Assembly (NCBI GenBank): GCA_029204225.1
Contig: MU832224.1
Span: 17,540-81,539, forward strand
DNA length: 64,000 bases
Direction of reading: 5' to 3'
Origin: Diphasiastrum complanatum
Lineage: Eukaryota; Streptophyta; Lycopodiopsida; Lycopodiales; Lycopodiaceae
Shown here: piece after piece, positions 39,701 to 49,551 of the stretch
Layout: each line of letters opens with the position of its first letter
How positions within the stretch are numbered: the first letter of the stretch is position 1
Program-made: the position numbers and the translations under genes
The notes under the pieces: generated by a model
What the model saw: only the letters and a program-made list of their open reading frames with translations
Database searches by the model: none
Told to the model about the DNA's origin: nothing

Positions 39701-42700
39701 AATTCGCCGAAGAACTCGACGAATTGGTTATCAAGGAGCAGTTTCTCCACTTGGTAACAGAAGTGGATGAACTGAAGTTAGCATTAGCCAACTTCAAGTC
39801 CAGTGTGGACGACTCGTTCGCTGAACTCAAAGGCTTGATTTTGAGTTACTTTTACCATCAGTAGGAGACTAGGCAAGGTCGCCTATGAACTAGAACTACC
39901 ACACATCAGTAAGGTTTTTCCAGTTTTTCATGTAAGTCAGTTACGAAAAGCCTTAGCCAGATCAGAAAATCTGGTAGGGGACCGTGTTCTAGTTCTCCCA
40001 TTGGATTCTCAGCAACCTCCACATGAGCCAGAGGAGATTCTTGATAGTAGAGAGGCGCAGACTCGTCATACTCTATATCGAGAATATCTGGTCAAGTGGA
40101 ATGATCAGCCTGTTGAGAATGCCACTTGGGAAAGAGGCAGCGTCCTTTGCAAGATTTTTCCAGACTTTGTCTTAGAGGACCAAGACGGTTCTTAAGGGGG
40201 AGGGAGTGTTACGAGCACGTAACCAGTGCCGAACCCTAGAGAACACAGGAGGTCAGATACCACAGTCAGGGTCGTGTCCAGCGTACACGACCAACAGGGC
40301 AAGACAGTGTGAGTAGTGTGCCTCTGCACGGTCCATAGCCATGGCAGGCCTAACACAGCCTAGGGACCCTGTCAGCAGGATAGGGCCCCACGTTAGGTCC
40401 CGACGTGCAGTCGGCCACGGGGCCGACACTTGGCAGTATGCATGCTATACCAGTCCTCACACTGAGTTAGGAGGGGCTTACTCCATATCAGGGAGTAGGC
40501 AAGGTTGGGTGGATCAGTTAGTGTTTGCCCTACTGTGGTGTTAGGACCTATTACATTGTCGCATGCCAAAGATAGGGCCTGTAAAAAACACGCCAAGGTA
40601 AGTGTAGGAAGATACAACCTCCAACGGCTGCCTATCAAAGATGAGTTCCTGGCGCTGTATAAAAGCTCTCGATGTGTTGACAACCATAACTTTGGTTTTC
40701 AATATGTTAACCCCCAATCCCCATCTACTGCAGAAGGCATGAAGGCTGTCTAGCTGTCGCTGTAATCCCTCTCTAGTAGAGGATAAGAGAACCACATCAT
40801 CTACATATAAAAGTATAGCAATCAAGATGCTCAAGCCTGCAACCTGTGCCACCACATCCTTCAATGACTCTCTCAAGCTCGTCGATATATAGCCCAAACA
40901 AGGTTGGAGATAGAGAACAACCCTGTTTCACGCATATAGTGCTCCAGATATGATTTGAGATGTCGGTGTCACTCCGAAAACAGCCAAGGACTCTCTCATA
41001 TAGTGCCATCACTGCCAAGATCGTGTCAGTAGAAAAACCAAGATCACGTAGATGCTGAATGAGAAGGGATCGTGGAACAGAGTCGAAGGCTTTCCTAAAG
41101 TCAACAAAACAACAGTAGACCCGCTCTTGCAATTGCCTGTCATCGTATCTGCCTTATTATGCTATAATTCGATCAGTGTTGCAGCGGATCGTGATCCGCT
41201 GTAAAAACGATCCGGATCGCCAGCGATCTGGGACCAGAAATGTGGTCCCGGATCGCAAAACAATCTGCAAATTTTTTTATGGTGCCCAGATCCGCCGCTT
41301 TTGCTATTGAAATGAATATCAAATTTTGAAATGAATATCGATTGTTTTTCTTATGCCAATAGTTTGCAGATCTACTGATGTCCAAAATTCTGATGAATGT
41401 AGCTTGTGAATGCAAAAGCAAATATTTGCAGATCTGTGATGTCCAAATTTTTGATGAATGCAGCCACCCTAAACCAACTAAAACCAAACAACAGAACTGC
41501 ATAATAATTGATATTTCGATATCCTCTCACATGATACCCATATTGGCAACTTTTCAATAATAAAAAAAAATTGCGATCTGGGAAACCCTAACGAGAATTG
41601 CGATCCGGAACGGAACGTGCATCTGTGCATTCGATATGTCTCTCTTATATACATAAGTTCTTAATTATAAGACGTCATTAAAAGACAGGATCAGCTCCTA
41701 ATGTTATTGCGATTGCATGTCAATGTCTGCCATATTGTCTATAGGATCTTCGTTAGAGACGTCGTCTTACGAGCTCGTAGGTCGTAATTTGATTGAAATG
41801 CCTCGTAAGAGGGTTTCCTTACGGTTCTCTTACAAGCAGTGACCGTAATGCCTCGTAAGAGGAAGCCGTACGAGTTATTTTCCACTTTCCTCCACCAACG
41901 TTGTGCACAATGCACATTCTTGAAGATACTATGTGGCTACAATAATCTTATCTTGATCTTCTATAATGCCACATGCAACTTCAAGTCTTTGATGGAAGGC
42001 AACTTCAACCTCTTTGTATTCAATTCTACCTCCCCTGACTAATAATTGGCTCCATAGCCAACACTCCAATTCTCCTTACTCTTTCAATCTCATTGCCAAG
42101 TTTGCCAAACTTCAATTGATCTAGGATTTGCTTGAGCATGGCTTGCATAGCAACTACTTAAGCCGCAAACACATCCAATCTATGGGAATCGTGGCTAAAC
42201 CATCCATACTTAGGTGATAAAGATGTAGCATGCTTAGCAATAAGCAAAAGCACTTCTTAAGCAAGCTATGATACACAGATTAGCCAAAAGCTTGCATAAA
42301 ATCAGCAAGCCAAACCTCTTTGCGTAAAGCTATCAAAATCTTGGCTTTATAGAGGCTAGCCCCTTCAAAAATCAGTAATTGGTGTTCACGCTCCTCAAAA
42401 ACCAAGCAAAAGAAAACAAATTTCACAAGGGACTATGGCATACTGGCGTAGATCTTCAATGATCTAGCTCTAGAGACCCTAAGCAACTCTAAGTAAATTG
42501 TCAAAATTTAGCAACAAACAAATGAAAGTTTAAACTTCGATAGTGCTGTTTTTTTCTCAAAAAGTATGAAGAGGCTACAAAGAGGGTGCACTCAATCTAG
42601 TAGACCGTGTGGATTAGCGATCCACCAAAACACACCAAATATGAAATCTTGGAAATCTCAATAGCAAAATAAAGCTCCAAAATCAAGTGTTGGCTCTAAA

Positions 42701-44384
42701 AATTGGCTGAAAATTGAGTGCTAAGCTCCAAAGATACTAGGAATGGGTGTCAGATAACAAAACGTTCACGCACATTGACATCTAGTAGGCAATACAAAAT
42801 CTTGAAAATCGACCACTCTTCTAGCAACTACAATGAACTACAACTAAAACACAAAATATTTGATGAGGTCGAGGGTCTAGCAACCTATAAAGAAGACCTA
42901 GTACCCCTATGCCTGGATGAATAATACAATAGTTGTTGTGACAACTTATGTCCTCTCCTTAAAAAACTCCATTGGTGTGTCCTTTTTCTCGCCATGAATC
43001 TCATTACAACTTTTAAATTGTTCTATTTGTATCTATATTCACATTTCTTTACAATTGGCTATTACCAAAGCCATTGCTTGGGGCCTATTTTTTTTCTAAT
43101 TTAAGGGTTTACGTTTCTAGAAGCCTAACATTGAGAGAAATGTTTTGAAGTTGGGATGGACTAGTTAACCCCCTAACCCTAGTCCTCCCCTAACCCTAAT
43201 TGCTAGTTGCCCTAATTAGGTTTTCCGCTGGGCCTACACCTACTTGGGATATAGTCCTCGGGTTATCATTGTACTCATTCTATTGCTTTTCTTTTGAACA
43301 AGTATCGCTTGGGCTCTTTGTGGGAGATCTCTAATCTATGCTTAGCTAATGCTTGTAAAACTCTAGCCACTGATAATGTATGAGAGCGACTAGCCCTCTG
43401 GCATTTGAATCGTCCGAAGTAATGTTAGCTACGTCCAAGACGTAGGTGTTATTAGTCACCATTTGTCAAATATTTACTATTATCCACATCCATTCTTAAG
43501 GTCTCTAATTTGTCCTTCAACAACAAAACCTAGCATTTGTTATTTTGAACATATGCTCAAAATATCCCATGCTTCTATAGCGAACTTCGAGATGGAGGGT
43601 TGTACTGTCTTTTGTAGACATGTTAATGTATGCATGTGCTATCTTCCTTCTCTTGTAAAGAAATTTTACGTCATACCTAACGGCCCAATCCCACCTGCAG
43701 TTGCAATGTAAACATCCATTTGTCAATAAGTATAATCTGGATCTTCGATTGAATTTTGGCCATCTAGCTTGCTGCCTTCTCCCGTCATGAATTCGTTGAA
43801 GATAACCACTCTGTATCACACTCTTGAATCTTGAACCCTAAAGCTTTAACGTGAAAAGATAAAATATTGGAGCTCAAGCACTTATAAAAAAATTTGGGTG
43901 TCAAAAGAGTGAAGAAATTTTTCAGTGCTCGACATGGGCTTTAACATTACCGCATTGATTACAACAATCACCCTCACATCACAATAACAAATTCAAAAAA
44001 TCTAGGAAAATAATGTCGGATGCTATAGAATATAAAACTGAAAGACATTCAAGGTGCTTATTTGGACATTTGGACATGTTATATACTGCCAAATTCCAAA
44101 CCTTGCATGGCCACTAGAGCTAAAAACTTTGATGACTTGAAAGGAGTTAAAGCCAAATTCCAAAATCCTGCACTTACTGAACCTATTGGCGACTCATTGG
44201 ACCCTAAAAAAGCATTCAAAAACATAATTTGAGAGCGAATACAGGGGCAAATAACTGTACACACCTGCTTAGCAAGAAGCTCACGCTCGACATTTCCTCC
44301 GCTAAAAAACGGATGATCTGGAGGGAACCTGCGTCGGATGGCTTTCCAAACAGGAAACACTTTCCGTTCTTGCTCATTTTCCAT
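29424..44384 (-). CDS. ZNF511: ZNF511-like C2H2 zinc-finger protein, exons spread over 15 kb
   Basis: A conserved eukaryotic C2H2 protein of poorly known, probably nuclear, role. Exon 1, 44384-44265, starts at ATG, encodes 40 residues including FPPDHPFFSGGNVERELLAK and ends CAG/GTGTGT in phase 0. Exon 30258-30060 follows a TTTTTGCAG acceptor. It has the first finger (CPIVGC ... HYFVRH, C-x4-C-x12-H-x4-H), the second (CSVCCRVF ... HIAETH) and HDSFFQAKVARNYPM. The last exon, 29903-29424, opens YECLVEGC and gives the third finger ending HLVDKH, a KFPKTF motif, a Lys/Ser-rich tail and a TGA. The donor after NYPM is GTCAGC, the acceptor TGTAG. Phases require another short exon (about 20-30 codons) between exon 1 and 30258; I could not find it. 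The gap holds a gypsy, a LINE and a nested chromovirus. Assembly of one gene from these pieces is inference, but all are same-strand, in order and non-redundant. Confidence 0.8.
30259..31037. other. Intron sequence of the zinc-finger gene
   Basis: AT-rich, no transposon domain recognised. Searched by eye for the missing middle exon without success. Confidence 0.5.
31038..31961 (-). mobile_element. 3' LTR of gypsy element G (intronic)
   Basis: On the minus strand it begins TGCTATGCACCATCACGG right after a purine tract GGGGGAGGGAA. It has a TATA box in CCTATATAGGGGTGGG (around 31801-31816). Most of its first 430 bp is homologous to the LTR at 57092-57531. The far end (TGTAACTCC at 31038) is tentative, and the extra length suggests an insertion or different family size. 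Confidence 0.65.
31962..31975 (-). promoter_or_regulatory. Polypurine tract of gypsy element G
   Basis: The minus strand reads TATGGGGGAGGGAA immediately before the LTR start. Confidence 0.7.
32250..34990 (-). mobile_element. Ty3/gypsy element G pol: RT, RNase H, integrase (degraded, intronic)
   Basis: Minus-strand order is RT (about 34975-34200: EDDEVAKQL, CLLVGKKDGALCLCVDYKKL and a decayed YFINLDLR segment), RNase H (about 34120-33740: FLVEMDDSD, AFEIKKLDPTQ) and integrase. The integrase has the HHCC finger and first Asp in CEQCQVNKAERLKVAGLLHP and SIVMDFVIGLPRTGKGHEAI (33361-33110). It resumes at KLYRLLNDIVSDQ (about 32815) and MFPNDNKIGK (about 32635). The core between is split by a 277-bp insertion. 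Stops and frameshifts are frequent. It ends at an LTR on its 3' side. It lies in the intron of the zinc-finger gene, on the same strand. Confidence 0.9.
32827..33103. mobile_element. MITE-like insertion inside gypsy integrase
   Basis: A 277-bp non-coding block splits the integrase frame between QLFVE and KLYRLLNDIVSDQ. Its ends are inverted repeats, GAAAACCATT at 32827 and AATGGTTTTTC at 33093-33103. Inside is a 22-bp direct repeat (AGCGCTGGC..GCATCGCAG) at 32842-32863 and 32989-33010. The target duplication is not clear. Confidence 0.65.
34991..36734. other. Intron sequence, no gene recognised
   Basis: A few short open frames (35039-35317, 35423-35623 and 35724-35939, all minus) show no family match. 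36200-36720 is GA-rich and could be an old promoter or leader. Confidence 0.4.
36735..36775. repeat. (AG)n microsatellite
   Basis: About 20 AG units. Confidence 0.95.
36930..37478 (-). other. 182-codon open frame, unrecognised
   Basis: It opens with an ATG at 37478 and is long for this AT-rich region. It is rich in Phe, Tyr, Cys and His with hydrophobic stretches, including SFMTCGSAGYFGDYRRREN. I see no family motif. Composition suggests chance rather than a membrane protein. No promoter or splice evidence. Confidence 0.15.
37837..37964. repeat. 64-bp tandem duplication
   Basis: Two head-to-tail copies (37837-37900, 37901-37964) starting TGTGCATAATAG. They differ at one internal base and the last two bases. 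This is near the 3' side of the LINE. Confidence 0.95.
39161..39372 (+). repeat. 5' LTR of the mini-chromovirus, 3' part missing
   Basis: It matches the first 213 bp of the 3' LTR with about a dozen differences, mostly transitions. Similarity ends after GTCGGCCACG. The terminal ~136 bp and any PBS are gone. Confidence 0.9.
39586..39864 (+). CDS. Gag-like N-terminal frame of the mini-chromovirus
   Basis: Starts MTTSPEFDQPLTRGIDELK and encodes 92 residues. It is very acidic (EQFAEELDELVIKEQF) with a coiled-coil-like heptad pattern in the second half (TEVDELKLALANFKSSVDD). It resembles the N-terminus of chromovirus gag rather than the capsid core. It stops just before the deletion junction. Confidence 0.6.
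   Translation: MTTSPEFDQPLTRGIDELKTESLRFSKGKEPMEVEEQEQFAEELDELVIKEQFLHLVTEVDELKLALANFKSSVDDSFAELKGLILSYFYHQ
39870..40195 (+). pseudogene. Integrase C-terminal tail with chromodomain
   Basis: The frame reads ELPHISKVFPVFHVSQLRK and VGDRVLVLPL, then the chromodomain EEILDSREAQTRHTLYREYL and VKWNDQPVENATWE, ending FPDFVLEDQDGS. This is the expected last ~100 residues of a chromovirus polyprotein, which direct integration toward chromatin marks. There is no start codon of its own. Confidence 0.85.
40207..40555 (+). repeat. 3' LTR of the mini-chromovirus
   Basis: 349 bp, from TGTTACGAG to CCTATTACA, directly followed by the TTGTC duplication. Confidence 0.88.
41146..44264. other. First part of the long zinc-finger gene intron
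   Basis: 41183-41219 has two GATC-rich palindromes. 41363-41404 and 41427-41467 form a direct repeat (TTTGCAGATC..GATGAATG). 41720-41860 is rich in CTCGTAAGAGG-type motifs. 41990-42190 on the minus strand faintly resembles the start of a copia/gypsy gag (MQAMLKQILDQLKFGKL). Otherwise nothing was recognised. Confidence 0.45.
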
Positions 44385-45289
44385 GCCCCTCAAGCTATAT
44401 CTACCCTATAAGCTGAATTTATCAGTCCCAGAAAGCATACACTTGAATGCATCAAATGAAGTTGCATTTGTCAGTCCCAGAAGCATACATTGAAATCATT
44501 AGCTAAACTAGGATCATCAGATGCCAGAGCATGTAATCCTCTGCCCAGAAAACCCTTACAATCAGCTTGGATCACTACAGTTCAGGCGCTTGATCGCATC
44601 AGTCACAGAGACGCGATCAAACAAGAGACATCGATCGATCCTTCTTCTATTCTACCATATATACTCTATGCGTCTTGCAATGAGGCTTCATTACACGGTA
44701 TGTTTTACGCCAGAGACCTTGGATTTTTGCCACGTGTCGTGTGAGATCTTGAAGCGTTGATTGTAAAAACGTGGCAGAATCGGAATGTCATGACAAAATC
44801 CAACGGTCGTGGGCTTTGATATGTTAGCTGCCACATTGAGATTATGAGCCCCTTGCTTTCCTTGTTTGCACTAATTTATAATTGCACTTGTGCATTCATT
44901 CCCTCACATCATGGAATATGGGTTCATTCTAATCTTCGCGAGGCGCGCGTGTGAGTTGGTGTATCGAGCTTGAGTTTGGCATGCAAGTTTGATTGCATGA
45001 GATCCCACGGGTTGATAATATTAAGATTTGGCGATCTTGGTTTGATTGTATATGATCCCAAGAGTTGATAATATTGGGATTTGGAGATGGCTACTTGTAC
45101 AAATTTAGTGATGATTTTTCCAATCAAGATCGAGGACATGTGTATCAAAAGTATAGTATTGTGGCATCCAAAGCTAGGCCATCTTAAATACATGTACAAA
45201 AACAAACTTGTATCTTAATTACACATTTGTATCCTCGTTCAACCCACACACATGAATCTTGGATACTAAGGAAAATAGACAAGTGGCCA
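44385..45289. other. 5' flank of the zinc-finger gene
   Basis: This should contain the promoter and 5' UTR of the minus-strand gene. No clear TATA box was identified. Short TCAGTCCCAGAA(A)GCATACA repeats occur at about 44424-44442 and 44472-44489. Confidence 0.4.
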
Positions 45290-45525
45290 ATTCCCCAAGA
45301 ACCGGGCCCATAGAGATTTATCGCCTCTTGAACTTGTCCATAGGGACATTTGCATACCTACTACTATGACTCCCTTGGACGTGCCAAAGAGTTCATCACG
45401 TTTATTGATAACTACTTAAGAAAGACAACAATCAAATTCTTGAAGGCCAAATCTGAGGCCTTTGGCCATTTCAAGTAGTTCAAGAAACATGTTGAAAAAC
45501 ATTCATGACTCAAGTTTGAGGCACT
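45290..45525 (+). mobile_element. Copia integrase fragment
   Basis: One frame reads LSPLELVHRDICIP (first core Asp), GRAKEFITFIDNYLRKT and KFLKAKSEAFGHFK with one stop. It is an isolated scrap with no RT or LTR seen nearby. Confidence 0.85.
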
Positions 45526-45689
45526 CTATACCTTCAAAATCGGTCTAGTACCAAGGCAATCAACAACCAGTATTATTGAGCAAATTAAGTAGTAGGTGGA
45601 TCTCCCATTTGAAACAATTCAAAAATTCATAGGAATTGTTGCAACCATTACACACCAAAAATTGATCATTTAGGTGTTTGTTCTTTCAT

Positions 45690-45865
45690 AACTGGTTAGC
45701 TTGGCATCCAAAGTTTCTTTGGTCCCAGGTTCGAGCCTCCCCTTGGAAACCAAGAAGCATAATAGATACATCTAGGCTCACTTGGTTAGCTTGGCATCCA
45801 AAATTTCTTTGGTCCCAAGTTCAACACCCCCTTGAAAACCAAGAAGCATAATAGATACATCTCTA
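45690..45865 (+). repeat. Two tandem SINE-like/tRNA-like units
   Basis: Two ~88-bp copies start CTTGGTTAGCTTGGCATCC / CTGGTTAGCTTGGCATCC and end GAAGCATAATAGATACATCT. The first holds GGTTCGAGCC, a perfect B-box of an RNA polymerase III promoter. The second has decayed to AGTTCAACAC. The A-box is only approximate. Confidence 0.6.
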
Positions 45866-46648
45866 TATTCTTCTATTGCAATATAAGACCCATAGAGAGA
45901 GAGAGATATATATATTTTGAACTTTTAGAAGTACATGCCCACCTAGATGACCAAGTTAGTTAATTCATAGGTTCTATTTCTTGAAAATGTGGTGCCCTCT
46001 TGTGCTAAAATGAACCTTATTTGATTGAACACATATCTCCTCTCAATTTTCATTTAATAGCAATATAGTTTGAAACAAATGGATAACTTAACGTTCATGT
46101 GTGATGAATTTTGATCCTTTTCCAAACCAAATACTAGTGTATGTAATCAGAAAACAAAATGCCCACTACAATTGTATTATCTCTTCCCTAGATTTGAACT
46201 TTTGTCACTCAATCATAAAGGACTGTTTTGTGAAGCAGTAGAGAAACCATACTCAAAAGTACTAGATTCCCTCTCCGAAGTTTGTTGGTGACTAGCTTGT
46301 GTAGCAAACCACTACATACACTCTTTTTCATAAAACAAATGCTCATGGCTAGGTGGGTGAGCAATTCTCTCGTATTATTGTTCTTCAATGTTATTCTAAA
46401 CATTTTCTATGGAGCACCAGGACTTTCTTCCATAGGGTTTTGATACGAGTATTGAGTGTATGGTCCTATCATCTTTTAGTTGAAACTAGAAGGGTGTTAG
46501 AGGATTGATAAAAACGAATGGTTGTGGATTATAAAGAAAAAGCATTTCTATGCTTTATCCAATGAACATTGTGTTTTTTTTTAAGTTTGGAGTCTCTACT
46601 TCCACAAAACTAGCTGGTTTGGTGGTAAAGTTTGTAGGTGGTCACCTT

Positions 46649-47486
46649 TGCCTTTTTAAGGGCACCTTCGCCTTTTTCACAAAATCCCGAAGAGAGAGAA
46701 AAATGCCGAAGGTCCGCTACTTTGAACGGGGAACGTTCCCAGCCACTTCCCAAATTTGCGAAGTGAGAGAAAGCCACTTCCCTTATAAAGTGAAGTGATA
46801 GAATTTGCAACGCCCTCGTCCATGTCAACATTCTCTATGGGTTGACAGTATATACTATGTATAGTTGTCACAAAAGCAATATACTTCCAAGTACAACAGC
46901 TTACCTACTTAGGTGACAATCATTTATTGTAGTTAATACATGGATGCAATCTATAAATAGATCATTCCAGCACAAATTACATGAGACGTTCCGTCCATAA
47001 GACGTATTTTTGAGTCTCCCAGTTACTCCGTCAATTTTTTGTTGTAATTGATATTCGTGCTTCAGTGTAATATAGCAGTAGCTTGTTTTCTATCTGTGTA
47101 TAATGTAGAATGAATGCTTGTTATGATTAATGCACTTTATCGTTGTTTGATCGCACTTGTTTACTCACTCTGATCAGAACACGGACGTCTATGACTCCTC
47201 AATTTTTGATCAGATGATGGCTATCTTTGACGCTTGAGGAACTCGTGATATTATATTGCTCTTTCATTTATCTCATAACTAGACTTCACATTGAATCTGA
47301 TTTCAGTAGTACCACACACAAACCATCTCCAATCTCTTCGGTGGACTGTACTCTTGGTTTTTGAGAGTATGAATTAATTTTCTTTAGGATCTTGTTGGGC
47401 AATTAGAACCCTTAAAGCTGTGATTACATTTAGCATAAGCTGTCTATTTATCTATTTTTGCATTTAGCAGCTGATTGTAACGGGAG
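46649..47486 (+). mobile_element. LTR fused to copia element B2
   Basis: It is about 85-90% identical by eye to 58925-59690, with the TATA box CTATAAATAG at 46951. Near its start is GGGCACCTTCGCC, as in other LTRs here. The last ~65 bp present in the partner are missing, and coding sequence for integrase follows directly. Confidence 0.82.
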
Positions 47487-47488
47487 AC

Positions 47489-49551
47489 ATGGCTGAGACA
47501 CAAACGTCTACAAAAGTGAAGGCACTTCGAACTGATGGTGACAGCGAATACATCTCTAACAAGATGTCCGGCTACAGGGCTGAACATGGTATTAGAAGAC
47601 AGTTCACCACTTCCTATTCACCTCAACAGAACGAGATTGCAGAAAGGAAGAATCGAACTCTTCTCAACTCAGCCAGATCCATGCTACATCGAGCACACCT
47701 ACCTGCAAAGTTCTGGACAGAAGCTACTGCCACAGCCTGTTACGTGGAAAACAGATTCAGCACCAAAGTCGTCAACAACAAAACTCCTTATGAAGTTTGG
47801 CATGGGCACAAGCCTAGTGTCAGACATTTAAAAATCTTTGGCTGCATATGTTTTGTTCACATTCCTAAACAGCTTAGGAAGAAACTAGATCATAGGACAA
47901 ATAAATGTATTTTCATTGGCTATCTTGATGAACATAAAGCTTATAAAGTTTATGATCCATCCACCAATGTAGTATTTGCCTCTAGGGATGTAATATTTCA
48001 AGAACATACATACTATGATTTCAAACAACCATCGATAAACGATGCTATGTTCTTTCGTCCTATTCTACGTAGCATTCAACCTTCCAACGTTGATGATTCT
48101 TCTACAAAACCTGTAGCTATAGCTACAAAAGCCGAGCAGCAGACAGTACATGTCATCAGACCAGACCAAGCTAGCTCGAACAGATTTGAAGAAATTCAAG
48201 AGGAAGCATCATCGCATTATAGTAAACCCAACGTCCGTAGATCCTCACGGACTCGGTTAGTTCCTGAGAGGTATGCACCTCAATCACTCTGGACTTCATC
48301 AGAAGTACTAGAGGGCCTAGCCGAAGCAATTAACTCCAAGGATGCTGTGAAGTGGCAAGAAGCTATGGAAAGCGAGTACAACTCACTTTTGATGAATCAG
48401 ACCTGGACACTGGTCGACTTCCCCACTCACAAGAGAGTTATCGACAACAAGTGGATCTTCAAGAAGAAGATCAACTTTGACGGTTCCATTGCTAAATGGA
48501 AAGCACGGCTGGTGGCTAAAGGATTCACTCAAGTCCAAGGAGTGTATTATGGAGAAATTTTCAGTCCTATAGTCAAGATGCAATCAATCAGGACTCTGAT
48601 TGCATTAGCAGTCACGGAAGACCTCGCAATGCACCAAATGGATGTCAAAACAACATTTCTCAATGGCAATGTCGAAGAGGAGCTGTACACCTTCCAACCG
48701 GAAGGATTCGAAGTCAAAGGCCAAGAGCACAAAGTGTGCAAGCTACACAAAGCAATCTACGGTCTGAAATAGGCCGCAAGAGCATGGTTCGATAGAATCA
48801 ACTCTTATCTCATTCAATTGGGATTTGCAAACAATTCAGCTGACTGTAATCCAGTTCAGTTCACATAGCTCTTTACATAGATGATACATTTATTACATCT
48901 AACGACACTCTCTACTGCACACTACTAAGAGTGATCTGCCAAAGGAATTTGACATGACTGATTTAGAAGCTGTTCATTATTTGCTAAGAATTCACATTAC
49001 TAGAAATAGACTTCAGAAGAAGATCTATCTTAGCCAGCAGGCATATCTAAAAGACATTTTAAAAAAATTTCATATGTCTGATTGCAAACCAATTGATACT
49101 ATAATGGATCCAAGTATATTATTCACTAAATCTTCTTGTGCTGAGACAGATAGTGAAGTACTCGACTTAGCGAAGTACCCTTATCAATCACTAATCGGAT
49201 CTCTAATGTATGCAATGTTGTGTACTAGACCAGATTTAGCATACACTGTTAGCACGTTAAGTCAATTCATGTCTAATCCCAGGATCTCTCATTGGAAAGC
49301 ATTGAAGAGAGCGATGAGATATATTCAGGGAAGTTTAGATCACATCTTATGTTACGATGGAAATTCTATCGACCCACCTGTCCTGCGAGGCTATTCCGAC
49401 TCAGATTGGGCAGAAATAGTTTCTACCAGAAAATCTACCTCTGGGTTCTGTTTCTATTTGGCAGGGGGACCAAATTCGTGGAACTCAAGGAAGCAAAAAT
49501 CAGTCGTGTTTTCTTCAACAGAAGCAGAGTACATCGCAGTATTGAGTGGAT
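47489..49551 (+). mobile_element. Copia element B2: integrase C-half, RT, RNase H
   Basis: The frame 47489-48772 (427 codons) begins in the integrase core (LRTDGDSEYIS, NEIAERKNRTLLN). It runs through HKAYKVYDPSTNVVFASRD and the RT start (NKWIFKKKINFDGS, MDVKTTFLNGNVEEEL), to a stop right after AIYGLK. A degraded stretch with LYIDDTFITSN follows (about 48868-48900). RNase H frame 48954-49551 has TRPDLAYTVSTLSQFMSNP, GYSDSDWAE and SSTEAEYIAV and then breaks off. Gag, protease and the integrase N-terminus are absent. It is the same family as 17395-18905. Confidence 0.92.

Larger units (their letters stand above)
39156..40560 (+). mobile_element. Internally deleted chromovirus (mini-gypsy) nested in the LINE
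   Basis: The element spans 39161-40555 and is flanked by the 5-bp duplication TTGTC (39156-39160 and 40556-40560). It has LTR starts TGTTACGAGCACG at 39161 and 40207, a gag-like N-terminus at 39586-39864, and then jumps to the C-terminal end of gypsy pol with a chromodomain (39870-40195). AAGGGGGAGGGAG forms the polypurine tract before 40207. Protease, RT, RNase H and the integrase catalytic core are absent. Total length is only 1.4 kb. Confidence 0.9.
38163..41145 (-). mobile_element. LINE (non-LTR retrotransposon), 5'-truncated and interrupted
   Basis: RT begins abruptly near 41145 with CCFVDFRKAFDSVPRSLL and continues through VKQGCSLSPTLFGLYIDE. After a frameshift near 40830 comes LYVDDVVLLSS, the catalytic motif, then VNTSRAF..SSYTYLGVFF. 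At 40560 a 1.4-kb LTR element interrupts it. The frame resumes at 39155 (RQAASARLGKGRTSLVQLER) and runs 232 codons (39200-38502). After another frameshift comes a zinc-binding tail CQLCSLSMVESEEHFLFTCP. No endonuclease domain is present because the 5' end is missing. It lies in the zinc-finger gene intron, on the same strand. Confidence 0.9.
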
